From Pantoea sp. Ap-967 (GTDB taxonomy: Bacteria > Pseudomonadota > Gammaproteobacteria > Pseudomonadales > Pseudomonadaceae): a stretch of DNA of 64,000 nucleotides. Location of the stretch: positions 62,001 to 126,000 of the forward strand of contig NZ_VWXK01000016.1 in the NCBI RefSeq assembly GCF_011752565.1, written 5' to 3'. The notes below the pieces were generated by a model. It was not told the DNA's origin, searched no databases, and saw only the letters and a program-made list of their open reading frames with translations. The position numbers and the translations under genes were made by a program. Below, in pieces: positions 45,970-58,800 of this stretch. How positions within the stretch are numbered: position 1 is the stretch's first letter; each line of letters opens with the position of its first letter.

Positions 45970-46500
45970 TCAAGCCTGCCGATTAGCCGTCTTGCGGCAA
46001 TGCACCAGGGCATCGCGGATCATGAAGTTCACCAGGGTTGGCGATACGCCAAGCTCCTTGGCAATGTCCTTCTGCGGCACGCCATGCAAGCGATACATTT
46101 CAAAGGCATAGCGGGTGCGCTGGGGCAGCTCGTTCAACGCCTCGGCAATGTTTTCCAGGGCCGCCAGGTTGATATGGGTGGCTTCGGGAGATGCGTTGGC
46201 AATTACCACGTTCATGCCTTCCTCTTCACTGCCCGAGTACTTCAGCTCCATGGCCTGCTTGCGGTAGTGATCGATGGCCAGGTTGCGCACGATCTGGAAC
46301 AGGTAGCTGAGTTGAGCTTTGAAAGAAGAGGTGATCTGCGGGGCGGCGCTGAGCCGGAAGAAGGCGTCTTGCACCACATCCTCGGCGCGCGAGCGGCAGC
46401 CAGTGATGCGGGCCGCGATCTTCACCAGGATGCTGCGATTGTCGACGAACGCCTGGAGTAATGGTGAATCGCACTTACTTGTGGATAGTTGTTCCGCCAT
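45970..46500 (-). CDS. pfrI: Iron-starvation ECF sigma factor (PvdS/PfrI)
   Basis: This ECF sigma factor directs pyoverdine gene transcription under iron limitation. The 176-residue protein begins MAEQLSTSKCDSPLLQAFVDNRSILVKIAARITGC. The sigma-2 region is AEDVVQDAFFRL ... QLSYLFQIVRNLAIDHYRK, and the sigma-4 helix-turn-helix is VPQKDIAKELGVSPTLVNFMIRDAL. A Fur box lies 76 nt upstream. Its targets in the window are the IS boxes at 44795 and probably 46692. Anti-sigma FpvR is not in the window. Confidence 0.95.
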   Translation of the reverse strand: MAEQLSTSKCDSPLLQAFVDNRSILVKIAARITGCRSRAEDVVQDAFFRLSAAPQITSSFKAQLSYLFQIVRNLAIDHYRKQAMELKYSGSEEEGMNVVIANASPEATHINLAALENIAEALNELPQRTRYAFEMYRLHGVPQKDIAKELGVSPTLVNFMIRDALVHCRKTANRQA

Positions 46501-46575
46501 GGAAATCACCTTGTCTCGAAGGGGAAAGGGAGCGCACTGATTTGGGACGCTTCCTACGACGTGCGACAAACTATT

Positions 46576-46594
46576 CGTAATGATAATGATTGTC
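46576..46594 (-). promoter_or_regulatory. Fur box upstream of pfrI
   Basis: Fifteen of 19 positions match GATAATGATAATCATTATC. It is placed to repress pfrI when iron is plentiful. Confidence 0.8.
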
Positions 46595-46691
46595 AAATAC
46601 GGAAGTTAATGAGTATCCATTGGTTTCGGTTCTAAGCCGCCAGGCGTGAAGCCGTTCGCTTTTCGGCGGCCCTGGCGCACTGGCTAGCCGG

Positions 46692-46715
46692 TAATTTCTT
46701 GCCAGGCCCATCCGT
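46692..46715 (+). promoter_or_regulatory. Probable IS box of pvdL
   Basis: TAATT-N16-CGT has one mismatch to TAAAT-N16-CGT and correct spacing. It lies 90 nt before the pvdL start. The rest of the 304-nt pfrI-pvdL gap holds the Fur box and no gene. Confidence 0.6.
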
Positions 46716-46804
46716 TCCCCTCTGTACATCCGGCCGCCGCACGTTGCCCCGCACCCTCGCGCGGGCAGTCGGCCCGACACTACAGACACTGGCAGGAACA
46801 CCCC

Positions 46805-49800
46805 ATGACGGACGCCTTCGAACTCCCGCTCTCGCTGGTCCAGGCCCTGGCGCAACGCGCCGCGCACACCCCGGACCGCATTGCCCTGCGCTTTCTGGCC
46901 GACGCCCCCGGCGAGCAAGCCGTGCTCAGCTACCGGGAACTGGACGCGCGTGCGCGCACCATCGCCGCCGCCTTGCAGGCCCGCGCAGGCTTCGGCGAGC
47001 GTGCCGTACTGCTGTTCCCCAGTGGCCCTGACTATGTGGCAGCGTTCTTTGGTTGCCTGTATGCCGGGGTTATCGCCGTGCCGGCCTACCCGCCGGAGTC
47101 TTCGCGCACGCACCACCAGGAGCGCCTGCTGTCGATCATCGACGATGCCGAGCCGCGCCTGCTGCTGACCGTGGCCGCGCTGCAGGAAAGCCTGCAGGGC
47201 CTCGAAGCCCTGGCTGGCGCCAATGCCCCTGAGTTGCTGGCCGTCGACGGCCTGGACCCCGCGCTGGCCGACCGCTGGCAGGCGCCTGTGCTCAAGGGCG
47301 ATGACATCGCCTTCCTGCAGTACACCTCCGGCTCCACTGCGCTGCCCAAGGGCGTGCAGGTCAGCCATGGCAACCTGGTGGCCAATGAGCAGCTGATTCG
47401 CTCGGGCTTTGGCATCGACCTGAACCCGGACGACGTGATCGTCAGCTGGCTGCCGCTGTACCATGACATGGGCCTGATCGGCGGGCTGCTGCAGCCGATC
47501 TTCAGCGGCGTGCCTTGCGTGCTGATGTCGCCGGGCTATTTCCTCGCCCGGCCCCTGCGCTGGCTGCAGGCGATCAGCGAATACGGCGGCACCATCAGCG
47601 GTGGCCCGGACTTCGCCTACCGCCTGTGCAGCGAGCGGGTCAGCGAAGCGGCCCTGGCTGGCCTTGACCTGAGCAAATGGCGCGTGGCCTATTCCGGCTC
47701 CGAGCCCATCCGCCAGGACAGCCTCGATACCTTCGCAGGTAAGTTCGCTGCCTGCGGCTTCCAGGCCAGCAGCTTCTTCGCCAGCTATGGCCTGGCCGAG
47801 GCCACCCTGTTCGTCAGCGGCAGCCGCCGTGGCCAAGGCATTGGCGCGCTGGAGCTGGACGCCGAAGCCTTCGCCGCCAACCGCGCCGAAAACGGCACGG
47901 GCAGCGTGTTGATGAGCTGCGGCTACCCGCAACCGGGGCATGCCGTGCGCATCGTCGAGCCACAGCGCCTGGAGGTGCTGGCCGACAACCTGGTTGGCGA
48001 GATCTGGGCCGGTGGCCCGAGCATCGCCCTGGGCTACTGGCGCAACCCCGAGGCCAGCGCGCGCACCTTCGTCGAAATGGACGGCCAGACCTGGCTGCGC
48101 ACCGGCGACCTCGGTTTCATGCGTGACGGCGAGGTGTTCGTCACCGGGCGCCTGAAAGACATGCTGATCGTGCGCGGCCAGAACCTTTACCCGCAAGACC
48201 TGGAAAAAACCCTGGAGCGCGAAGTCGAAGGGCTGCGCAAGGGCCGCGTGGCGGTGTTCGCCGTCGACGACCAGGGCGAGGAGGGCATCGGTGTGGCGGT
48301 GGAGATCAGCCGCAATGTGCAAAAGGCCGTGCAGCCACAGGCGCTGATCAAGACCCTGCGCCAGGTGATCGCCGATGCCTGCCGCCAGGCGCCGGCCGCG
48401 GTTCTGCTGCTCAACCCAGGCGCGCTGCCCAAGACCTCCAGCGGCAAGCTGCAGCGCTCGGCCTGCCGCCTGCGCATGAACGATGGCAGCCTGGATTGCT
48501 ACGCACGCTTCCCGATGCCGGCCGAGCAGGCCCAGGCCAGCGCTGTGGGTGATGGCCTGCAGGCGCGGATTGCGGGTATCTGGCGCGAGGTGCTGAAGGT
48601 CGAGGCCGTCGCGGCCGATGACCACTTCCTGCTGCTCGGTGGCAACTCGATTGCCGCTACCCAGGCCACCGCGCGCCTGGCCGACGAACTGGGCATTCAC
48701 CTGGGCCTGCGCACCCTGTTCGAAGCGCCGCAACTGGCCGACTACAGCGCCGCCGTGGCCGCCATCCTGGCCGCAGGCGGCGCCCAGGCCCAGGCCATCG
48801 CGGCCCAGGACCGTGCCACGGCACTGCCGCAGTCGCTGGCCCAGAACCGCCTGTGGCTGCTGTGGCAACTGCAGCCGCAGTCGGCCGCCTACAACATCCC
48901 GGCCGGCCTCAAGCTGCGCGGTGAACTGGACCCAGCTGCACTGCAGGCTGCCTTCCAGGCCCTGGTCGCCCGCCACGAGTCGCTGCGCACCGTGTTCAGC
49001 GAGCAGGATGGCCAGGCCCTGCAACAGGTGTTGCCGGAGCAGCCGTTCAACCTGCAGCGCCTGGACCTCGAAGGCCTGGCCGCCGAAGACGTGGCGGCGC
49101 GCCGGGAAGACGAGGCGCAGCAGCCCTTCGACCTGACCCAGGGCCCGCTGCTGCGGGTTACCCTGGTGCGCCTGGACGATGAAGACCACCAACTGTGGGT
49201 GACCCTGCACCACATCGTCGCCGACGGCTGGTCATTGAACATCCTGCTCGATGAGTTCGCCAAACTCTATGCCGCCCAGTGCCAGGGCCTTGAGGCCAAG
49301 CTGGCGCCGCTGACCCTGGGCTACGCCGACTACGGCAACTGGCAGCGCCAGTGGCTGGCCGAAGGCGAAAGCGCGCGCCAGCTGGACTACTGGAAAACCG
49401 CCCTGGGCGATGAGCTGCCGGTGCTCGACCTGCACCCCGACCAGCCGCGCACCAGCCAGCCAAGCAACCGCGCCGCCCGCTACAGCCTCAAGGTGCCGGC
49501 TACACTGAGCGACGCGCTGGAGGGCCTTGCCCGCGACCAGCAGGCCAGCCTGTTCATGGTGCTGCTGGCCGCCTGGCAAGGGCTGCTGCACCGCTACACA
49601 GGGCAAGCCGACATCCGCGTCGGCGTGCCCAATGCCAACCGCCCGCGCCAGGAAACCCAGGGCATGGTCGGCTTCTTCATCAACACCCAGGTACTGCGCG
49701 CCCAGCTCGACGGCCGCTTGCCGTTCGCGCAGCTGCTGGCCCAGGTACGCCAGGCCACCCTCGGCGCCCAGGCCAACCAGGACCTGCCGTTCGAGCAACT

Positions 49801-52800
49801 GCTCGAAGCGCTGCCCGAGGCCCGCGAGCAGGGCCTGTTCCAAGTCATGTTCAACCACCAGCAGCGCGACCTCTCGGCCCTGCGCCGCCTGCCGGGCCTG
49901 CTGGCCGAAGAACTGCCGTGGCACAGCCGCGAGGCCAAGTTCGACCTGCAGTTGCACAGCGAGCAGGACCACCAGGGCCGCCTGAGCCTGGCCTTCGACT
50001 ACGCCGCCGAGCGTTTCGATGCCGCCACGGTCAAGCGCCTGGCCCAGCACCTGCTGGCGTTGCTGGAACAGGTGAGCGCGCAGCCGCAACTGGCCTTGGG
50101 CGAGGTGCAACTGCTCGGCGCACAAGGCCGCGAGCAGCTGTTGGCCTGGGGCCAGGCCCCAGCCCCTGCGCCGCAGCGCCTGCTGGTGGAGCAGCTCAAT
50201 GAACAGGCGCGCCTGACGCCGCAGCGCACCGCATTGGTGTGGGAGGGCGGCAGCCTCGACTATGCCGAGTTGCACCAGCAGGCCAACCGCCTGGCCCACT
50301 ACCTGCGTGACAAAGGCGTCGGCCCTGATACCTGCGTGGCCATCGCCATCGAGCGTTCGCCGCAACTGCTGGTCGGCCTGCTGGCCATTCTCAAGGCCGG
50401 TGGCGCCTATGTGCCGCTGGACGTGGACTACCCGGCCGAGCGCCTGGCCTACATGCTCAACGACTGCCAGGCCAGCCTGCTGCTCAGCCACAGCAGCCTG
50501 CTTGGCACGCTGCCGCAGGTTGAAGGGGTCAGTGCCATCGCCCTTGACCAGCTGCACCTGGACAGCTGGCCGAGCCAGGCACCGGGCCTGCACCTGCATG
50601 GCGACAACCTCGCCTATGTGATCTACACCTCCGGCTCCACCGGCCAGCCCAAGGGCGTGGGCAACACCCACGCGGCCCTGGCCGAGCGCCTGCAATGGAT
50701 GCAGGCCACCTATGCGCTGGAACCGAGCGACGTGCTGATGCAGAAGGCACCGATCAGCTTCGATGTGTCGGTGTGGGAATGCTTCTGGCCGCTGGTCAGC
50801 GGTTGCCAGCTGGTGCTGGCCGGCCCCGGTGAGCACCGCGACCCACAGCGCATCGCCGCGCTGGTGCAGCAGCATGGGGTGACCACGCTGCACTTCGTGC
50901 CGCCGCTGTTGCAGGTGTTCGTGCAGGAGCCCCTGGCCGCTGGCTGCAGCAGCCTGCGCCGGCTGTTCTCAGGTGGTGAGGCGCTATCGGCGGCTTTGCG
51001 CGACCGTGTGCTGCAGGTGCTGCCGCAGGTGCAATTGCACAACCGCTACGGCCCGACCGAAACGGCCATCAATGTCACCCACTGGCACTGCCAGGCCGAG
51101 GATGGCCTGCGCTCGCCCATCGGTCGCCCGCTGGGCAACGTGCTCTGCCGGGTGCTGGATGAAGAGCTGGAACTGGCAGCGCCCGGTGTGCCGGGCGAGC
51201 TGTACCTGGGTGGTGCGGGCCTGGCCCGTGGCTACCTGGGGCGCCCAGGGCTGACCGCCGAACGCTTCGTGCCCCAGGCCGATGGCAATGGCGAGCGCCT
51301 GTACCGCAGTGGCGACCGTGCCCGCTGGCAGGTTCAAGCCCAGGCCCTGGAATACCTGGGCCGCCTCGACCAGCAGGTGAAGGTGCGCGGCTTCCGGGTT
51401 GAACCGGAGGAGGTGCAGGCCTGCCTGCTGGCGCAACCGGGTGTGGAACAAGCGCTGGTGCTGATCCACAAGGATGCCGTCGGTGCGCAACTGGTCGGCT
51501 ACTACAGCGGCCCGGCCCAGGCGCCGCAACTGCTGGCCGCGCTCGCTGAGCAGCTGCCTGCGTACATGGTGCCTGCCCAGTTGCTGGCGCTGGCGCACAT
51601 GCCGCTGGGCCCCAGTGGCAAGGTCGACCGCAAGGCCCTGCCGGCGCCGGTGTGGCAGCAGCGTGAGCACGTTGAACCGCAGACCGCGCTGCAACAGCAG
51701 GTTGCTGCCATCTGGCGCGAAGTGCTGAACCTGCCGCAAGTGGGCCTGCACGATGACTTCTTCGCCCTGGGCGGCCACTCGTTGCTGGCCACCCAGATCG
51801 TCTCCCGCACCCGCCAGGCCTGTGATGTCGAACTGCCGCTCAAGGAGCTGTTCGAAGCCAGTGAGCTGGGTGCCTTCTGCGAACGTATTGCGCAGATTCG
51901 CGCCGCCGGCGGGCATAACCAGCAAGGCGAGATCACCCGCGTCGACCGCCGCCAGGCCGTGCCGCTGTCGTACTCGCAACAGCGCATGTGGGTCCTTTGG
52001 CAGATGGAGCCGGACAGCCCTGCCTATAACGTTGGCGGCATGGCACGCCTGCGCGGCACCCTGCACGTGGACGCCTTCGAGCGTGCCCTGCAGGCCCTGA
52101 TCGTGCGCCACGAAACCCTGCGCACCACCTTCCCCAGCATCGATGGCGTGCCTTACCAGTGCGTGGCCGACGACAGCGGCCTGCAGCTGCATTGGCAAGA
52201 CTTCAGCGCCTTGCCTGCCGACGCCCGCCAGCAGCGCCTGCAGCAACTGGCCGACGACCAGGCGCACCAGCCGTTCGACCTGGAGCGCGGCCCGCTGCTG
52301 CGCGCCTGCCTGGCCAAGACCGAGGAGCGCGAGCACTTCTTCGTGCTGACCTTGCACCACATCGTCACCGAAGGCTGGGCCATGGACATCTTCGCCCGCG
52401 AGCTGGGCGAGCTCTACGAAGCCTTCGTCGACGAGCGTGAGTCGCCGCTGGCACCGCTGCCCGTGCAGTACCTGGACTACAGCGTGTGGCAGCGGCAATG
52501 GCTCGAAGGCGGCGAGGGTGCCCGCCAGCTGGCCTATTGGAAGGCCCGCCTGGGCGATGAACACCCGGTGCTGGCACTGCCCGCCGACCGCCCGCGCCCG
52601 GCCGTGCAAAGCCACCGCGGCGAGTTGTTCCGCTTCGACCTCGACCCGGCCCTGGTCGCCCGCGTGCACGCCTTCAACAGCCAGCGCGGGCTGACCCTGT
52701 TCATGACCATGACCGCCACCCTGGCTGCCTTGCTGCACCGCTACAGCGGCCAACGCGACCTGCGCATCGGTGCGCCGGTGGCCAACCGCATTCGCCCGGA

Positions 52801-55800
52801 AAGCGAAGGGCTGATCGGCGCCTTCCTCAACACCCAGGTGCTGCGCTGCGAGCTGGACGGGCAGATGAGCGCCGCCGCCTTGCTCGAACAAGTGCGCCAG
52901 GCTGCCATCGAAGGCCAGTCGTACCAGGACCTGCCATTCGACCAACTGGTCGACGCCTTGCAACCGCCACGCAGCAGCGCTTACAACCCGCTGTTCCAGG
53001 TGATGTGCAACGTGCAGCGCTGGGCCTTCCAGCAAAGCCGCGAACTGGCAGGCATGCAGGTGGACTACCTGGTCAACGACGCCAGCGCCACCAAGTTCGA
53101 CCTGTACCTGGAAGTGACCGACCTGGACGGCCGCCTGGGCTGCTGCCTGACCTACAGCCGCGACCTGTTCGACGAGCCGCGCATCGCGCGCATGGCCGAA
53201 CACTGGCAGCAACTGTTGATCGGCCTGCTCGACAACCCCGAGCAGCGCCTGTGCGAACTGCCCATGCTGCTCGATGCCGAGCAACAGGTGCTGATCGGCC
53301 AGCTGCAGGGCGAGCACGATTTCGCCCTCGACCAGACCCTCCACGGCCTGTTCGCCGAGCAAGCGGCGCGTACGCCCAATGCCGGCGCGCTGACCTTTGC
53401 CGGCGAGCACATGAGCTACGCCGAACTCGACCAACAGGCCAACCGCCTGGCCCGCGCCCTGCGCGAGCGCGGTGTTGGCCCACAGGTGCGGGTAGGCCTG
53501 GCCCTGGAACGCTCGTTGCCCATGGTGGTCGGCCTGCTGGCCATCCTCAAGGCCGGTGGCGCCTACGTGCCGCTCGACCCGGAATACCCGCTCGACCGCC
53601 TGCGCTACATGATCGAGGACAGCCGCATCGGCCTGCTGCTCAGCCAGCGCGCCCTGCTCGACACCCTCGGTGAGCTGCCCGCCGGCGTGGCGCGCTGGAG
53701 CCTGGAAGACGACGCCGCACACCTCTCGGCCTACAGCGATGCGCCGCTGGACAACCTCAACCTGCCGCAGCACGCCGCGTACCTGATCTACACCTCCGGT
53801 TCCACCGGCAAGCCCAAGGGCGTGGTGGTCAGCCACGGTGAAATCGCCATGCACTGCCAGGCGGTGATCGACGCCTTCGGCATGCGCAGCGACGATTGCG
53901 AGCTGCACTTCTATTCGATCAACTTCGACGCTGCCAGCGAACGCCTGCTGACGCCATTGCTGTGCGGTGCCCGCGTGGTGCTGCGCGCCCAGGGCCAATG
54001 GGGCGCCGAGGAAATCTGCCAGCTGGTGCGCGAGCAGCAGGTGAGCATCCTGGGCTTTACCCCAAGCTATGGCAGCCAGCTGGCCCAGTACCTGGCCGGT
54101 GAAGGCGCGGCGCTGCCGGTGCGCCTGGTGATTACCGGTGGCGAAGCACTGACCGGTGAGCACCTGCAACGCATTCGCCAGGCCTTCACCCCGCAGCAGT
54201 TCTTCAACGCCTACGGCCCGACCGAAACCGTGGTGATGCCGCTGGCCTGCCTGGCACCTGAGGTATTGCCTGCCGATGCCGGCAGCGTGCCGATTGGCCG
54301 GGTGATCGGTGCCCGAACCGCCTATATCCTCGACGAGGACCTGGCCTTGCTGCCCCAGGGCGGCATAGGCGAGCTGTATGTCGGCGGCGCCGGCCTGGCC
54401 CAGGGCTACCACGACCGCCCGGGCCTGAGCGCCGAGCGTTTCGTTGCCGACCCGTTCAGCCATGACGGTGGGCGCCTGTACCGCACCGGCGACCTGGTGC
54501 GCCTGCGCACCGATGGCCTGGTGGAATACATTGGCCGCGCCGACCAGCAGGTGAAGATTCGCGGTTTCCGTATCGAGCTGGGCGAGATCGAAAGCCGCCT
54601 GCAGGAACACGCCGATGTCGACGAGGCGGTGGTTGTGGCCCTGGACCTTCCCGGTGGCCGGCAACTGGTGGGTTACCTGGTGTGCAAGCAGGTGGCTGGC
54701 GACAGCGAGGCCCAGGCCCGCTTGCGCGAAGCGGTGAAAGTGCATGCCCGCCAGCACCTGCCGGACTACATGGTGCCGGCGCACCTGGTGCTGCTCGACA
54801 GCCTGCCGTTGATGGGCAATGGCAAGCTCGACCGCCGCGCCTTGCCAGCGCCGGACCTGGAACAGGCCCAGCAACACTACCAAGCCCCGGCCAACGAGCT
54901 GGAAGAGCAACTGGCGCAGGTGTGGCGCGAAGTGCTGAACCTGCCCCGGGTCGGGGTGCAGGACAACTTCTTCGAACTGGGCGGCGACTCGATCCTGTCG
55001 ATTCAGGTGGTCAGCCGTGCCCGTCAACTGGGCCTGCAGTTCACCCCGCGTGACCTGTTCCAGCACCAGACCATCCAGACCCTCGCGGCGGTGGTCAGCC
55101 GCAGCGCCGCACCGAGCACCATCGAGCAGGGCCAGCGCCAGGGGCACAGCGGCCTGACGCCGATCCAGCATTGGTTCTTCGACAGTGACGTGGTGCAACC
55201 GCAGCACTGGAACCAGGCGGTCCTGCTGCAGGCTCGCCAGGCGCTGGACAGCGCCACGCTGGAAAATGCCCTGCACGCGCTGGTGGCGCACCACGACAGC
55301 CTGCGCCTGCGCTTCAGCCAGGGCCAGGCGGCCTTCGCCGAACAGCCGGCTGCGCAACTGCTGTGGACCGCCGCGGTTGCGGACTTTGACGATTGCCAGG
55401 CGCTGTACACCGATGTGCAGCGCAGCCTCGACCTGGAACAGGGCCCGCTGCTGCGTGCCTTGCTGGTCAGCGACGGGCAGGGCGCCCAGCGCCTGCTGCT
55501 GGCGATTCACCACCTGGTGGTCGATGGCGTGTCCTGGCGCGTGCTGCTCGAAGACTTGCAGGCGCTGTACCGTGGCCAGCCACTGGCAGCCAAGACCCAC
55601 GCCATGGCCGACTGGGCCGCGCGCCTGGCCAGCTACGCTGGCAGCGATTCGCTGCGCGACGAGCTGGGCTGGTGGCAGGGGCAACTGGGCAGCGTGCGCC
55701 ACGAATTGCCTTGCGATCACCCCCAGGGCGGCAACCTGCACCGGCATGCCCAAACCCTGGCGATCGGCCTCGATGTGGAGCAGACCCGGCAGTTGCTGCA

Positions 55801-58800
55801 ACAGGCCCCGGCGGCCTACCACACCCAGGTCAACGACCTGCTGCTGACCGCGCTGGCACGCACCCTGTGCCGCTGGAGCGGCGATCAGCAGGTACTGGTG
55901 CAGCTTGAAGGCCATGGCCGCGACGGGCTGTTCGAAGACATGGACCTGACCCGCAGCGTCGGCTGGTTCACCAATGCCTACCCGCTGCGCCTGAACCCGC
56001 AGGCCGGGGAAGACGACGCCGCCCGCGCCGCGTCCATCAAGTCCATCAAGGAGCAACTGCGCCAGGTGCCGCACAAAGGGCAGGGCTACGGTGTGCTGCG
56101 CTACCTGGCCGATGAAGCCGGGCGTGAAAGCCTGGCAGCGTTGCCGCAAGCGCGCATCACCTTCAACTACCTGGGCCAGTTCGACCAGCAGTTCGACCAG
56201 GCGGCGCTGTTCCAGCCACTGGACGCCCCGGCGGGCCTGGCCCACGACCTCGACGCGGCGCTGCCGAACTGGCTCAGTGTCGATGGCCAGGTGTACGGCG
56301 GTGCGCTGCAACTGCGCTGGACCTTCAGCCGCGAGCGCTACGACGAGCAGACCATCGCGCAATTGGCCGAGGCCTATCGTCAGGAACTGCTGGCCCTGGT
56401 CGGCCACTGCCTGGCCGAAGGCAACGGCAGCTTCACCCCGTCGGACTTCCCCCTGGCGCACCTGAGCCAGGCGCAGATCGACGCCTTGCCGGTAGCGGCC
56501 AGCCAGATCGAGGACGTCTACCCGCTGACCCCGATGCAGGAAGGCATGCTGCTGCATACGCTGCTGGAACCGGGCACCGGCCTTTACTACATGCAGGACC
56601 GCTACCGCATCAACAGCGCCCTCGACCCGCAGCGCTTCGCCCAGGCCTGGCAGGCCGTGGTGGCGCGGCATGAGGCCCTGCGCGCCTCGTTCAGCTGGAA
56701 CGCCGGCGAAACCATGCTGCAGATCATCCACAAGCCGGGCCACACGCCGGTGGATTACCAGGACTGGCGCGGCCTGGACGGCGATGCCCAGGAAGCGCGC
56801 CTGCAAGCCTTGCACAAGCAAGAGCGCGAGGCGGGCTTCGAGCTGCTGCGCGAGGCGCCGTTCCACCTGCGCCTGGTGCGCGTGGATGAAGAGCGCTACT
56901 GGTTCATGATGAGCAACCACCACATCCTGATCGATGCCTGGTGCCGCTCGCTGCTGATGAACGACTTCTTCGAGCTCTACCAGGCCCTTGGTGAAGGCCG
57001 TCAGGCCCAGCTGCCGGTGCCGCCGCGCTACCGCGACTACATCGGCTGGCTGCAGCGCCAGGACCTGGCCGAAGCACGCCGCTGGTGGCAGGCCAACCTG
57101 GCCGGCTTCGAGCGCGCCACGGCGCTGCCCAGCGACCGCCCGCTGCGCAACGACCACGCCGGTGACGGCATGGTGGTGGGCGATTGCTACACCCGCCTTG
57201 AGGTGAGCGACGGCGTGCGCCTGCGCGAATTGGCCCAGGCCCATCAGTTGACCATCAACACCTTCGCCCAGGCGGCCTGGGCCCTGGTGCTGGCTCGCTA
57301 CAGCGGTGAGCGTGACGTGGCCTTCGGCGTCACCGTCGCCGGGCGCCCGGTGAGCTTGCCGCAAATGCAGCGCACCGTCGGCCTGTTCATCAACAGTATC
57401 GCCCTGCGCGTGCAGTTGCCCGAGCCTGGCCAGCGGCGCAGCGTGCGCCAGTGGCTGCAAGGCCTGCTGGAACGCAACATGGAGCTGCGCGAGTACGAGT
57501 ACCTGCCGTTGGTGGCGATTCAGGAATGCAGCGAACTGCCCAAGGGCCAGCCGCTGTTCAACAGCCTGTTCGTGTTCGAGAACGCGCCGGTGGAAACCGC
57601 GGTGCTCGACCATGCCCAGCACCTCAACGCCAGCTCCGATTCGGGCCGTACCCACACCAACTTCCCGCTGACGGCGGTGTGCTACCCCGGCGACGACCTG
57701 GGCCTGCACCTGTCGTTCGATCAGCGCTACTTCGACTACCCGACCGTCGAGCGCCTGCTGGCCGAGTTCAAGCGCCTGCTGCTGGCGCTGGTACAAGGCT
57801 TTGACGGTGAGGTGAGTGCGCTGCCGCTGCTGGGCGAGGAAGAACAGCGCTTCCTGCTTGAAGGTTGCAACCGCAGCGAACGGGCTTACCCGCTGGAGCA
57901 GAGCTACGTCGCCCTGTTCGAGGCGCAGGTCGCGGCGCACCCCGAGCGCACCGTGGCCCGCTGCCTGGACGCGTCGTACGACTATGCCGGGCTGAACCTG
58001 GCGGCCAACCGCCTGGGCCATGCCCTGGTCGCTGCCGGGGTGGGCATTGACCAGCCGGTGGCACTGCTGGCCGAGCGCGGCCTGCCGCTGCTGGGCATGA
58101 TCGTCGGCAGCTTCAAGGCCGGCGCCGGCTACCTGCCGCTGGACCCGGGCCTGCCGTCGGCGCGCCTGCAGCGTATCGTCGAGCTCAGCCGCACGCCGGT
58201 GCTGGTGTGCAGCGCCGCGTGCGCCGCCCAGGCACGCCAGTTGCTGGGCGAGCTGGCGGGAGTGGCGCAGCCGCAACTGCTGGTGTGGGAGGATATCCAG
58301 GCCAGCAGCGTTGCCAGCCACAACCCGGGCATCCACAGCGGGCCGGACAACCTGGCCTACGTGATCTACACCTCAGGTTCCACCGGCCTGCCCAAGGGTG
58401 TGATGGTCGAGCAGCGCGGCATGCTCAACAACCAGCTGAGCAAGGTGCCGTACCTGGCCCTGAGCGAGCACGACGTGATCGCCCAGACCGCCTCGCAAAG
58501 CTTCGACATCTCGGTCTGGCAGTTCCTCGCCGCGCCGCTGTTCGGCGCCAAGCTGGAGATCGTGCCGAACGCCATCGCCCACGACCCGCAGGGCCTGCTG
58601 GCCCACGTGCAGGCCACCGGTATCAGCGTGCTGGAAAGCGTGCCGTCGCTGATCCAGGGCATGCTGGCCAGCGACCACCAGGCCCTGAGCGGCCTGCGCT
58701 GGATGCTGCCGACCGGTGAGGCCATGCCGCCGGAGCTGGCCGCGCAGTGGCTGCAGCGCTACCCGGGCATTGGCCTGGTGAACGCCTACGGCCCGGCGGA

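Noticed and set aside
46633..46655. TAAGC-N15-CGT as the pvdL iron-starvation promoter
   Set aside because: The spacing and hexamer are worse than TAATT-N16-CGT at 46692, and it is further from the gene.
50984..58336. A very long open frame on the minus strand opposite pvdL (about 2450 codons)
   Set aside because: It lies wholly antisense to the synthetase in codon register, with low-complexity His/Gln/Ala/Leu composition. It is a by-product of GC-rich third positions.
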